From the NCBI GenBank assembly GCA_003255065.1, contig QAOA01002849.1, positions 1 through 64,000 on the forward strand: 64,000 nucleotides of DNA. Direction: 5' to 3'. This document shows positions 25,401 through 38,000 of this stretch, in pieces. Below the pieces are notes generated by a model, which made no database searches, had not been told where the DNA came from, and saw only the letters and a program-made list of their open reading frames with translations. The position numbers were made by a program, and so were the translations under genes. Each line of letters opens with the position of its first letter. Positions within the stretch are counted from its first letter, which is position 1. This DNA comes from Cercis canadensis. Taxonomy: Eukaryota; Streptophyta; Magnoliopsida; Fabales; Fabaceae.

Positions 25401-28262
25401 AATTCGTTTCGCTTCTTGTAAGTGTTGCCTTCCTACATTCTATAATTATCTGAAAATTACTGGCTGTCATTATATATGAAACATTTTTGCCTAAAAATAA
25501 CATTTGAAAAAAACAATTGAGGTAACATGTTTAATTTTTTTTTTTTTTTTATAAATTGCAAGCTAAAAAAAAAATATTAAAGCTAACACGCCATATTTCA
25601 AACTTCGAATTATATGCAGCTCTACAATTTGGGACAAAAAATGCTTATCACATGAAATATTGTCATATTGTAACATACTATTTTGTCTCATCTCACCCTA
25701 AATTTTTATGTACCAAAAAAAAATTATTAGTGTGACATAATGTGAGTCTAAACAATGTTTAAATAATATTACTCTTTTTTTTTTTTTATTACTCTATGTA
25801 TCTTGAGTTTGATTTCTAATTTGCCCAAGTTTTTCCAGTCATAGTTATCATTATTATTTTTAGCCATAATCATATTTATTATTAATACTAAAAAATACGA
25901 TACAAATACTTGAAAAGAGAAAAAAAAAATTATGAAAGATGGTCATAACTGAACGTGTCATCTAGTGATTTGATTAAGACCTGTTTGGTCAAGTTATGAA
26001 ACTTTTGTTGTCACAAAAATCGCTTTTATGAGAATCTCTATTAGAAATTAATAAGTGCTTTTAATTCTGATTGAAGATATTGTATCTTAAAATATTTAAT
26101 TTTGTACTTCTATTTTATTTTATATCAGAAACTCTAAATACATGCATCTCATCCACGATTGAAAAAAAAAAAAACTTTGTNAAAAAAAAAAAAAAAACTT
26201 TGTTATCATCAAAAGCAATCTTATAAATTGGATAAAGTCTCCAAGAAAATACCCTAAATAGTTAAATACTCAGTATTTTATTGTAGTGGTATTGAGTTTA
26301 ACAGTAGCCAATTTCATTTTGTTTTGGTTCATGCGAATTCCATTTATGAATAAAATAAAACAATTTAAACCCGCCTGACATATTGTGAGTGTCAACAAAA
26401 AAATCCTCAACATACTAATTTGGCAATATTTCTTGGCAAATAACACCAAAACCCTTGAGTTCTTGTATCATGATGCATGCTTGAAGATCGCAATGAACAA
26501 TGAAATGAAGAATGTGAGATCGATGAGCTAGGGCTAATGTCAAGGTCTTGCACAAAAGACACAAGTAGGTTTGTTGGTCTCATGATTTTTATTGCAAACG
26601 ACAATCTACAGAGTTGACAATTTCGTAAATTCATAATGAATGGAAATCCAAAATCCAATTAAGCTGGTGTGAGTCGGTGGTATTGGTGCGTTTGGATGAG
26701 GAATTAGAGACATATGTACTTATCTTAACACTTGAAAATTTTGCCCATTTTAAGGAAAAAGACAAGTAACCGCTTCAAATTGACAATGAGTTAACTACGA
26801 AACGACAGCCATCAATGCATGCAACCGCAAGAGTTGAAATTTGGCAGATACAAACACGATATTCTCGTAATGAAGAGATATCCAAAGCTAATGCATACTT
26901 GCACTTGCATACACATATGGCACTTCACTATAACATCATATTAGATAAAAATATATATATAACTATAAGAAGACAATCGACATTGAATAATTGGTGAAAT
27001 AGCAACAGAATCACAAAAAACTATTTTTCTATCTAAGGATTACATCATACGAATACTCCAATTCATCATAGACCTATACGTACAGCTCTCAAGAATGTTT
27101 TCAAACAAGCATTTCATCATATACTTTAGCTCAACATCGTGCCAAAGTAGTTGTCAATATTGACTTGATAACAATAAATAGGTTGAGGAGTTAGTTTGAA
27201 AACAAAGTTACCACACGGCTTGGTTGGTCTCCTGTTGAGTTGAAAATTGTAAGCTATATATATATAGAGAAATACATTTAAGTTGAGTTGATTAAAGAAT
27301 TTATATTTGGTACACTATCGATAAAATTTAAAGTTTACACCAATGACTTGGTTTATATTTTTGTTGTTGTTGTAATAAACACTTCATAAAAACTATCTTA
27401 ATGATGATTTAGGTAGTATTAGATAGTTTATCTATGATTAACTTCAACAAAACATGATAAAAAGTCATCAAATTAAAATTTATATTTACAATCACTCTTG
27501 GCCGTTTATTTTATGTTTTTACTATTTTTCTATGAAAAATATATTTTAAAATATAAAAATATCTTAAATTGAGATACATAAATAGGTTAAGAATATTAAT
27601 GTTTAAAAGTTGGTTTATTATAAATAGAACTATAAAATTTCAGTCGCTTGTGTAAATATTTTACTTTCCACCACCTGTGTACCAAATAATAACTCTTGAT
27701 TAAATTAGTAAAATACTTTTTCTTATCTTGTATTTTTAAAGAAATACATTATGTTTATCTCTATTTTTAAAAGCTACACATATCTTAATACAATCGTTGA
27801 AGCATGTGACATCTGTTTCTCCCTCTTCAATTTTGGTAGATATGGTTGAATATTCTTAACCTCACTTATTGTCACTGGCCCTTCTGCTCATGCCCATTTG
27901 CAACTTGATGATTGCGACCTTGTCTCTTCTCAATTTCTGATCAATTTGTAGGGATCAAATACACATTCAAGTTGACCGACTTTGAAACTTTTGTTGAGGG
28001 TTGCAGAATTATGGGTCAAAATCTTCCAGCTATGAGATTAGCTTTGAGAAGGTAGGCTCTTTGACATTTACTTTCAGAGGGTTTGTTGCTTAAAAAGGCA
28101 ACTGCGTAGGCTCTTTACTTTTGAACACTGTCAAACTCACTTATTGTCATTGACCCTCCTGCTTCTGTCCATATGCAACTTGAGCATTGTGACCTTGTGT
28201 GTTCTAATTTTCTGACCAATATGTAGGTACACATTAATATGAGTTTGTGGGACCTTTTCTTT
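25401..28262. other. Intergenic, no gene seen
   Basis: This is AT-rich DNA with short ORFs only. The N at 26181 sits between two copies of an A-run plus ACTTTGT (26162-26180 and 26182-26204), an assembly join. About 27860-28000 and 28130-28260 are diverged direct repeats (GACCTTGTGTGTTCT / GACCTTGTCTCTTCT with CATATGCAACTTGA-like words). I see no conserved domain on either strand. Confidence 0.4.
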
Positions 28263-28294
28263 CAGAGGGTAGGCAAGAGGGTGCTGAATGAATT

Positions 28295-28780
28295 TGTGGT
28301 GGACCTGTCTCAGGGCCCAAATATGCTCGGCCCAGAGTAAACGTTGGCCCAATAAAACAAATAAGGTACCGGGTCACCCATCAGTCATTACGAGCGACCC
28401 AATAACCCATCATGGGTAAACCGTAATGCCCAGGTTTGTTTTCCTATAAATAGCCCCTGGCACTCAAAGGTAAAGGGACTTTTTGTTTATCTATGGAACA
28501 TCATATTATTACTCTCAAGCTATACTGACTTGACCTTCGGAGCCCGAAGATAAAATACCGGCCCGTGTTTCAGGTAATTCCGGAGCGACCGATCTTAAAG
28601 AAAACCCAACCTCATAGTGGACCGACCTCGCCGGAAACCGACCTCGAAAGTGATCCGGCCTCAAAGCAATCAGATCCCAAGACTTCGATGCTCTGCCCTG
28701 GACTCCAGAGCTAAGCTCTAACTCTCAACTCAGGCATCGTCAGAATTCAATTAAAACAAGGGATGCCGATGGCGTACTGA
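28295..28780 (+). mobile_element. LTR of a probable Ty3/gypsy-type retrotransposon (solo or truncated)
   Basis: This is a GC-richer island in AT-rich DNA beginning about TGTCTCAGGGCCCAA. It has a TATA box (CTATAAATAGCCCC, about 28444), a downstream ATTACTCTCAAGC...CTGACTTGACCTTCGGAG segment, and CCGACCTCG repeats. This promoter-plus-TCGGAG layout is common in plant gypsy LTRs. I found no primer-binding site or coding region next to it, and the exact ends are uncertain. Confidence 0.5.
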
Positions 28781-28809
28781 AAAAATTGATTAACATTTGA
28801 ATGGAACGT

Positions 28810-29324
28810 CACTCTCTCATTAACATTTGAAGGAGTCAAATGCTTTTTACACTTCCAATGCTTACTAAAAGAAGTTTAGAAGTATCATTTTTCCAAAATT
28901 AGGCAGCAACATTGCCACATTCAGTATGTAAAGCATAAACCCGACATCTCACGTACGCACCTCACCCAATATTAGAAAGTTATTACTTACCTAATTAAAC
29001 TTTAAAGGGACTTGTTTCTACAATGCAGAATTAAGACAACACAGAGACAGGACCCACTCACCACACACATTAAAACACAATAACGAGGCCTATGGAAGGA
29101 CAATGCACAGTCGTAATATTTTTTACTCGACTTTTGGATTCACAATTATACATGCGACTTTATTTTCTAATTTAGTGGAGCTTTTCCCCATCATAAAACT
29201 AGTTTCTTCACCATTTTTTCATGATTCAAATCCTCTTGATTGCAAATGCAATCACTATTTATCTACTCGCAAAAAAAAAAAAAAATTTGATGTGAGAGAA
29301 TCACTACTCAATTTTTTAGGCAAC
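28810..29324. other. Ancestral upstream region of gene G
   Basis: 28810-28930 is homologous to 17747-17870 upstream of relic F (GGAGTCAAAT, AGAAGTATCATTT, CCAAAATTAGGC, CCACATTCA). No gene is seen; the ORF at 29103-29342 is unsupported. An A-rich run occurs at 29271-29285. Confidence 0.45.
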
Positions 29325-30487
29325 ATTATTATTAATTATTAAGATGGTTGATATGGATGTCTATAAAAAAAAAGTGAAAAATTATAGACCAAGAAGTTTA
29401 AAGCACTCATAAAATCACAACGGTGAGGCCCAAGGAAAGACTTATAATTGACCCTTGAAAGGTCATTATAAGTGTTAGTTTGCAGATGAAAAGCCATAGT
29501 CTGAAGCCATTTGATTGTTACAGGTAGCTATTGCTTAATAGAAATAATATACATATTGAGAAGAAAATCATACATATTCCATAGCAATCATATGCCACAT
29601 TCTCATGCAACAAGAATGCTCATGGGCTTCAATAGCCATACAAACATGTTCTCTCTTTTTCTCATAATTTCCAGTTTTTCCTTTGATTTTATCACTGCCT
29701 TTGTCACCTTAAAAACATCTCAAATCATCAAAGAGCCTGAAACTAGTTCTAGTGATGGTGCATTCAAATTAGGATTCTTCAACCCTGAAAATTCATTAAA
29801 TTGCTATGTAGCAATCTGGTACCTCAATCAGTCCAACGTTGTATAGATAGCTAACAACAACCAACCACTAAAGGATTCTTCTGGGATTTTGACAATCTCC
29901 GAGGATATTATTAATTATTAAGATGGTTGATATGGATGTCTATAAAAAAAAGTGAAAAATTATAGTCCAAGAAGTTTGAAGCACTCATAAAATCACAACG
30001 GTGAGGCCTAGGGAAAGACATATAATTGACCCTTGAAAGTTCAATATAAGTGTTAGTTTGCAGATGAAAAGTCATAGTCTGAAGCCATTTGATTGTTACA
30101 GGTAGCTATTGCTAAATAGAAATAATATACATATTGAGAAGAAAATCATACATATTCCATAGCAATCATATACCACATTCTCATGCAACAAGAATGCTCA
30201 TGTTCAATAGCCATACAAACATGTTCTCTCTTTTTCTCATAATTTCCAGTTTTTACTTTTATTTTGTCACTGCCTTTGACACCTTAAAAACATCTCAAAT
30301 CATCAAAGAGCCTGAAACTCTAAGTTCTAGTGATGGTGCATTCAAATTAGGATTCTTCAGCCTTGAAAATTCATTAAATCGCTATGTAGCAATCTGGTAC
30401 CTCAATCAGTCCAACATTGTATGGATAGCTAACAGAAACCAACCACTAAAGGATTCTTCTGAGATTTTGACAATCTCCGAGGACCAC
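29325..30487. repeat. ~580-bp tandem duplication of promoter and start of gene G
   Basis: 29325-29906 and 29907-30487 are direct tandem copies running from ATTATTAATTATTAAGATGG through the 5' flank, ATG and signal peptide to the lectin codons ending CTCCGAGGA. The junction GAGGAT/ATTATTAATT at about 29906 is sharp. Differences between copies are few but include stops in copy 1. Gene G thus carries two copies of its proximal promoter. Confidence 0.9.
29616..29906 (+). pseudogene. Truncated 5' copy of gene G
   Basis: The ATG at 29616 opens MLMGFNSHTNMFSLFLIISS, a signal peptide, then about 50 residues of lectin domain (KTSQIIKEPETSSSDGAFKL). It ends at a TAG at 29844-29846 (SNVV*), where gene G has TGG. 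The fragment breaks off at the tandem-duplication junction. If transcribed it could only make a short secreted peptide. Confidence 0.8.
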
Positions 30488-33470
30488 AATCTTGTGGTAA
30501 TGAATGGTAAGAAACAGGTTTTATGGTCTTCAAATGTGTCAAATTTAACAACCAATTCAACTGCACAACTTTTAGATTCCGGAAACCTTGCCCTTCAAGA
30601 TGTCAATACAGGAGAGACATTATGGGAGAGCTTCCAACATCCTTGTAACACATTTATGCAAAGATGAAAATTAGTACAAACAAAATAATAGGGGAGAAAG
30701 TGCAGCTGACATCATGGAAAAGCCCTTCTGATCCTTCCATTGGAGATTTCTCTTTCAGCCTTGAGCGTCCTAATACTCCTGAAATGTTCGTTTGGAATCA
30801 AGCACAGCCATACTGGAGGAGTGGTCCTTGGAACGGTAGCGTGTTTCTCGGGATGGAAGGGATGGTGTCTGGATATTTAGATGGATTCCATGTTGAAAGT
30901 GAAGAAAATGGAACTTTTTATGTAACTTTTATTTTCCCAAATAGGTCCCCTATCTACGGATTCCTTGTCTTGAATCCACAAGGCACGTTTGTGGAAATGG
31001 CGTGGCAGAACAAAATGAAAATCCTTAATTGGAAGAATCAAGAAAGTGATTGTGATATTTATGGCTTCTGTGGTGCATTTGGTAGCTGCAATTCTCAAAC
31101 TTCACCAATCTGCAGCTGCTTGAGAGGATTTGAGCAAAGAAACGTTGAGGAATGGAATACACAAAACTGGACAAGTGGATGTGTGAGAAGAACACCCTTG
31201 CAGTGTGATAGACCAAGAAATGGTAGTGAAGCTGGGAAAGAAGATGGGTTTTTGAAACTCCAGATGACCAAGGTGCCTGACTTTTCAGAGCAATCATCTA
31301 TTTCTGAAGACATATGCAGAAGTCTGTACCTGCAGAACTGCTCTTGTATGGCATATGCATATGATGCTGTTATTTCCTGTATGTCTTGGAGTGGAAACTT
31401 AACTGACATAGTGAGGTTCTCAAAAGGAGGAGTTAATCTTTACATTCGCGTTGCCAATTCAGAACTTGGTAGGTAGATATTACTTTTTTTTCATTTACAA
31501 TTGATTATTCAATTTGATGTCCAATGTACAGATTGTGAACTAACCTGTTCTAACTCCAATTGATACAGAGGGAGAGTCGAGTGACATGACAGTAATAATT
31601 ACAGTTCCAGTGATAGTAGGAACAATTATTATTGCTGCTTCTGCATATTTTCTATGGACACGGATTGCTAAACATTTTGGTACGTTAGCCATATGTCGCT
31701 GTCCAACTAGTTTCAAGAACATAATTTTTAAAGTCATACTGCAAACCTTTAGCCATTCAGAATGAGAATTTCTTTGTTTTATGTTATACATCAAGCCTTT
31801 AGTTAATTGAGCCTTAAGACAATCAAGTTTGGAAGTTTTTACTCAAATTCAAATTGTGGTGTCTATATCCAGTGATGAGAGAAAATCAATGCTTTCTTTG
31901 GATAAATGAGAATTTCAATTGACCAAACAAGTGTTATTGTCTAATATAGGAGAAAAACATCGAGAAAGTCAGAGTGAAACATTGAATGGAAGGCAGAAAA
32001 AAGTTAAACTGGAAGAGCTACCACTGCTTGATTTTGAACAAGTTGCAACTGCCACTAACAACTTTTACTCTGCTAATTTTCTCGGGCAGGGTGGTTTTGG
32101 TCCAGTATACAAGGTAATCACATCCAAGGTAATTTTCAAAATATCTCATATAGTATAATTGAGTATAACTGTAGTATTTTTGGGTCGTATTCATCCAGGG
32201 AGTATTAGAAGATGGTCAGGAAATAGCAGTGAAAAGACTCTCCAATGCATCTGGACAGGGTGTAGAAGAATTTATGAATGAGGTGGTGGTGATCTCAAAG
32301 CTTCAACATCGAAATCTTGTCAAACTTCTTGGTTGTTGTGTCAAAGGAGATGAAAAGATGTTGGTCTACGAGTTCATGCCCAATAAAAGTTTGGATAAAT
32401 TTTTGTTTGGTTAGTTCATTTTGATGCTCTCTTTTCTTCTATACTTCACTTTTCAAAACCTTCACTGTTAGGGTATGGCTAACTTGTTTGAAATTAGTAT
32501 GTCCTTTCTTTCTTTGTTAGGTTTATACATCATGTAGTGTTAATCCCACACTTTCAGTTTCTTTTTTTCTTTTCCCTATAGACCATCAACAACAAAAATT
32601 CTTAGATTGGAGAAAACGCTTCAACATAATCGAAGGAATAACTCGAGGCTTGATTTACCTTCACAAAGATTCGAGATTGAGAAGTATACATAGGGATCTC
32701 AAGGCAGGTAACATCTTGCTAGATGAAGATATGAATCCCAAAATATCTGATTTTGGTTTGGCTAAAATTTTTGAAGGGGGTGATGATGTGGTTAAAACTA
32801 GGAGGGTTGTTGGAACATAGTAAGTATGTCTTCTTTATTGTCCAAGATTATACTTCCATATTGATAGAATTGATGCTTAACTTTGATATGTGATCTAAAT
32901 GCAGTAGCTACATAGCCCCTGAATATGCTATGAACGGACAATTTTTAGAGAAGTCAGATGTATATAACTTTGGAGTTTTGTTACTAGAGATTGCAAGTGG
33001 TAGAAGAAATAGCAGCTTTGATAACAATGAGCATTATCTTGGCGTTACAGGAATTGTAAGTCTCCCCACATCATTGCCTTCTCAGTCACAAAGGCTCTTA
33101 CTACTTTTTTGTGATACAAATTGACTTTCAAGTTTTCTGTTGCTTTTATTTAATTTAGGCATGGAAACTGTGGAATCAAGAGAACATTTTATCTTTAATA
33201 GATCCGGAGATATCCTATTCTGTATGTGATCATGATCAAATTTTGAGGTGCATACACATAGGACTTCTGTGTGTTCAAGAACTTGCAAGAGAAAGACCAA
33301 ATATGACCACTATATTGGCCATGCTTAACAGTGAGATTGTGAATCTTTCTCCTCCAAGGGAAGTTGCATTTGTTCATAGGCAAAAGTCATTGAATTTAGA
33401 ATCCTCTCAAAAAGACCAGGGATGCAACTCGGCCAACAATGTAACTCTTACTGAAATACGAGGCAGATAG
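30194..33470 (+). pseudogene. G-type lectin S-receptor-like kinase (gene G), one frameshift from intact
   Basis: Exons are 30194-31468, 31569-31679, 31950-32113, 32199-32409, 32582-32819, 32905-33055 and 33159-33470. Exons 2-6 have the same lengths as in gene E. The ATG at 30194 gives a signal peptide (MFSLFLIISSFYFYF). B-lectin, EGF (SDCDIYGFCGAFGSC), PAN and transmembrane (ITVPVIVGTIIIAASAYFLW) follow, then a kinase with [32 protein letters not shown] and APEYAM, ending IRGR. The sole disruption is a 1-nt deficit at about 30660: the frame ends NTFMQR*, and the next frame opens at an overlapping ATG (MKISTNKI). All other exons are clean, so a recent null allele or a sequencing error are both possible. 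PAN has CRSLY where gene E has CRTQC, losing one cysteine. If real, the break leaves a secreted half-lectin. Confidence 0.85.
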
Positions 33471-34338
33471 GAGTGGGAGTACAATGTTACTGCATGTTAA
33501 AATAGCTTCATTCTATATACTTGTTATCTTAAACTGATACTATGTAAGTCGTCATTAATAACTAGTTTTGGCAATGAGGTCCTACAAAAGAAAAGCCAAA
33601 AACAAGTTGTGAAATTAGTGTTGAGGAGTTGATATTACATAGTTATGCTTCTTGTAAGTTTGTTTTCTAATATTGACTTCTTAGAGCCTTTTTCTCAGGA
33701 AATTCCTAATATTTATCCCTATAATTTGAAATCACTTTTAAAGATAAAAACATATAAAATAAGCAGAGGTTTACCCTTGCATGAGATTAGAAAAATATAT
33801 TTCTCAAAAAAAAATGTTTAAAATATAAATGAAAAAGTTCAGAATTTGATATTTGGCAACAATTGGTCCTTATTTTAGAAAATTTCTAAACCATATGGCC
33901 ACCATTTTTTACACGTTGCATGTGTATCACAAAGTCTCCCAAATTAGCAGAGTAGCCAATTCATATTTGCCTACTTTGACAATAAGAACACAGAAGAGAG
34001 AATCTCAAATCAAATAGCTATAACGTATGAGATTTTAAAATGGTGTGCAGTTGAAAAGCTGAAGAAATGTTGTTGTGACTTATGACAATATCTTGTTTGG
34101 CTTCCTAATTATTAGTTTTTTTTTTTCTGATAATATAATTTTTAAGTTAGTTTTGTACACTAATTTAATCGTTATTGATAATATGAATAATGCATAGGTG
34201 ATTCAGTGATTATCAACAAGTCATACGTCTTAGTCTAGCCATAAGACTTCATGTAAAGAAGTTTTTATTAGGAAGAAAAGCTTACATTCCTTGATACCCT
34301 AAATCAACATCCCTAACCATCAGGTATTCTTTAAGTCA
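33471..34338. other. 3' flank of gene G and promoter of stub H
   Basis: No gene is seen. 33482-33660 is homologous to 3420-3690. 33760-34045 is homologous to 11068-11370 and, inverted, to 3703-4020. 34247-34335 matches 11817-11904, the distal promoter of gene E. It serves as the reference for several rearrangements in this window. Confidence 0.6.
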
Positions 34339-34541
34339 TGGGATTCAGTAGTCATGCAATCTTGTTTTCTGTTTTTATCTTCTTTTCTAGCTTCTACTTA
34401 GATTTTTTTTTATTGCTTTAGATACCATTACAATATCTCAATTTATCAGAGACCCTGAAACTATAAGTTCAAGTGACAGTGTGTTCAAATTAGGATTCTT
34501 TAACCCTGGGAATTCAATGAATCGCTATGTTCAAATCTGAC
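34339..34541 (+). pseudogene. S-RLK exon-1 stub H
   Basis: The ATG at 34339 opens MGFSSHAILFSVF, identical to gene E, but an extra run of T after LDF shifts the frame (DFFLLL*). Lectin codons continue in another frame (ISQFIRDPETISSSDSVFKL, NRYVQIW) and stop at about 34541, where retrotransposon-like sequence begins. No further exons follow. It is the empty-site reference for the insertion upstream of gene E. Confidence 0.85.
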
Positions 34542-34740
34542 CCTTGAGGACAGGGATTCTTCCCAAGGGCAGGAGAATGATACGTACTTGAGTAAGAGTG
34601 TTCGCAAGTCTAATCCTAAATACAACTAAATGAAGACATAGTTGTATTATTTTAGTAGTTAATAAACAATATAGCACATATTTCCTTTTATTCGGTTGTA
34701 ATACGTACCAGTGCCAATTAAAATTTTCCACATCCACTTT
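34542..34740 (+). mobile_element. LTR-retrotransposon debris (pol C-terminus and LTR-like tail), tentative
   Basis: The frame LEDRDSSQGQENDTYLSK and on to NPKYN* resembles the acidic, EGENDT-like C-terminus of plant gypsy polyproteins. The sequence after it (ACATAGTTGTATTATTTTAG onward) is LTR-like. It truncates stub H. The similarity is short, so treat it as a suggestion. 34741-35034 is AT-rich with nothing recognised. Confidence 0.35.
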
Positions 34741-35034
34741 CTTTTAAAAATGCACACTTAAATACTTATAAAAAAAAAATACACACTTAAATACTCACAT
34801 TTTAAACAAAACTTTATGTACATTTTACACTTACAATTCAAATATTAATTTGGCATCATTGCACCTCTCTTGCACAATAGGAATGCCAACTAATTATCCA
34901 CAGGTAGCAACAAGGGGCAACCATAGAATTCTAAGCCCACCTTCACATAGAAACAGAAAATGAAAGATGCACGCATTTTTTATTAATGACATTTTATACA
35001 TTTAGAAATACAAAAAAAATAAATTTGACATCTC

Positions 35035-38000
35035 TGTCGCAATGTCCCTTTTCGGGAGCGCAAAGCGGAGCGGGAAACCCCCAATGAGAAAAATAAAAAA
35101 AGTATAAGGATGCTATGATATTATGCAAAAGAATGGAGTCGCCACCAATCGTTTTATTCCATTTTGAAACAAATGAAATGGTGCGATTGGACACCTAAAA
35201 GATTTGGTCTACGTTCAGAGTTTGGATTCGGGAGTTGATTACGTGTAGGGAAGGTATTTAAGTCCTTGGAGTACTCTTCTGGCTAAAACCAACAATCATC
35301 CACCAATGAATAAAACCGTAAATTCAATTGGTGCCTTCTTAGAATGTGTGCCTCTTAAACATATGTTGGAATCCTTTTTCTTATGAAATGAGTCAAAGTG
35401 AAATTTTTTTTTAAAATTTTTCCTTTCTTTTTCTTTTTAGGCTTTGAAAGCTTGCCAGATGAAAAACTCCAATTCCTTATGCTAAAGCCTAAAGTTGAAA
35501 TGAAAACTTGGATAAAACCAGAATGCTAGTGAGAAACCTGCCCGCTGCCCCAGTTTGGAGTTCCTTTTTTTGGAAGCGAACATGACTTCAAAATGCTTTT
35601 TGTAAAAAAAATCAAATTTCATCAAAATGGAACTTTTCAATAATGAACTCGAATTTGAAAACATATGAAAGGTCATGCCATTCTTGAAATGATAAGGTTA
35701 AGGCCTCACTCTTTTGAAATGGTTGAGAATAAGTTGAGATGGAAAAAGGAAATCATCATTATGGTCAGAAAGAAAGTTTCAATTTTCAACTTCTCTCCTT
35801 TTCGAAGAAAACTTTTAATTCATGAATGCTTGTTTTGTTAACATTAAAATTCATTTATTTTATGTAACAATATCAATTCAAACCATGTGTTAAGAAGGCA
35901 AGGTGTAAGTATTTGATGAGAAGATGGATTGGAGGTTTCGAGAATCGGAACGAAATCCAATTTTGATCAAGATATATATCATCACCATCAAGGATTAATT
36001 CCTTTAAGAAAAATATGCAAGCTTGGATGAATGACCCATAGACATGCAATTTGGAACAAAACAAAATTGCCCCAATCTTGAAATTTTAAGCTAATCCCCT
36101 TTGTAAATTTTGAATTGATACTGAAGATTTTGCATGAGTCAGGTTTTGCCCCAGTTGTAATTCACTTTTCTTTGAAAAAAATTTGCCCTATCATCAATCC
36201 AAGAAATATTTCCAACCTCAAAATGTCATAAGTCTCATATTCCCTCCGTGTTAAAAAAAATTTTATACAAGAGGAATTGTCAATAAAACTTTTCAAGCAA
36301 TACCCTAAAAGTGGAGAAATCACTTCTTTGCTTTCAATAACCTTGCTAATCAAACTTACAAAGTTATTTTAAGGATGCAATCCTATAATGGGATGCAAAG
36401 ATATTGAAAAGAATAATGAGTGATGAGATGCATGCATGCTAAGATATGATTCAAATTTGTAATAGATATCACTAAAAACCAAAAATTCCAAACTAATTCT
36501 TCAAAGAAAAGAAAAGTGACTCAGGTCTTAAAAAAGTAGCTACTTCTAAGCTTCAAAGAATTTGCCTATGCATTTGAGGTCTCTTTTAGTATCAAACAAC
36601 ACTTTCTCATACCATAATCTTTCTTTCATCTTTAGAGCTGCCCCATTATCATCATATATTTGATCATTACCAAAAGCATATGGGCCATTAGAGTAATTGC
36701 TCAAATTGTCATTATCTACTAAAGATATTGAGTGCATAGTTGGTCAAGTCTTGTGGAGCTCAGAACTCTTGCTTGTATGTTGTTCCTAAGGAATTTCCAA
36801 TATGACTTCTTTGATCTCTTGAATATTACAAATTCATGGACTTTTCTTTAGTGCCCTTGGTGGCCACATAGCAACACTATTTTTCCTAAGCTAGCTGCTT
36901 AGTAGTATTTTGAGATCCTAATGCTAGGATAATTGAAGTTGAGGTCCAGAAGGTGACTAGTTATCTGTAGTATCCACAGTTGGGTACATACACATAATTA
37001 GTCCCTTTTTTTTTTATGGCTTGTACTTGAAGACTTGTTCACACTCTTAATCATAATGCAAGGAATATGATTGAACTCAAAAGACTTGATCACTTGTTAT
37101 GTTCTTCTTCACCTTAAGAACTATCACCATACAAGGGAGCCCCGCTCACTGTTGATTTGATCTTGCACAGACAACAACCAATAGGTGATTATGACTTCAA
37201 CCCTACTTTTTTGTTGTTGTTGTTTTTTTTTTTTTATTACTTGCTCGAAGGGCCACATTAACTTAGAAAGTAGACCTTATCTTTTAGTGCAAGTCTGTCC
37301 TTGAGTAGCTTGTTGTATTCTTCAATAGCTGTAAACCATGTGAAACTCTTGCAGTATAAGGTGGGGATAAAAAGAATGCCATAAGACTGGCTATATGTCC
37401 AAATTTCATTTCAAAATCTTAGTCTAAGGTTTCACATGCTTCTAGTCAAAATCATTTTTCCTCTTGCAGGTGATTGGACAATGATTCGTCATTTAAGGTA
37501 ATTTCCCTTTCAAACTATGTCCACTTTGAGTCTTTGTTCATTTATGAGTATCTTTCATACACAATTCTAGACTAAGGTGATTTTCACATTTTCATGTTTC
37601 CAAGTTGATCTAGGTAGTTTAAGTGATATTCAATGATATCCTTACATGTTTGAATCATAGGTGCCAAATGCAAATGCAAATGTAAATGAATGAAAAAAAG
37701 AATTGAGTCAGAGATAAATACATAAGTATAACAAACTAAACACCAAATTTGAATACAGAATTAGAATGCAAGAAAGCATAAGGCGAGAGAATTCCCTCAT
37801 GTGTCCTACAAAAAAGGAGCTTCCTAGGCTTAACATTGTCTTAAAGGAATGGCTCTATATACAAGTATGGTTGCTTTAGGGTTCTTCTAAACACGTGCAG
37901 AGTTTAAGTCCTACACTCCCTACTCGATGGTTCCCAAATTGTCCTTACTATCGCCAACATTTTGGCTAGTAAGGCCCCCAATCCTCGCCCATGACAGGCT

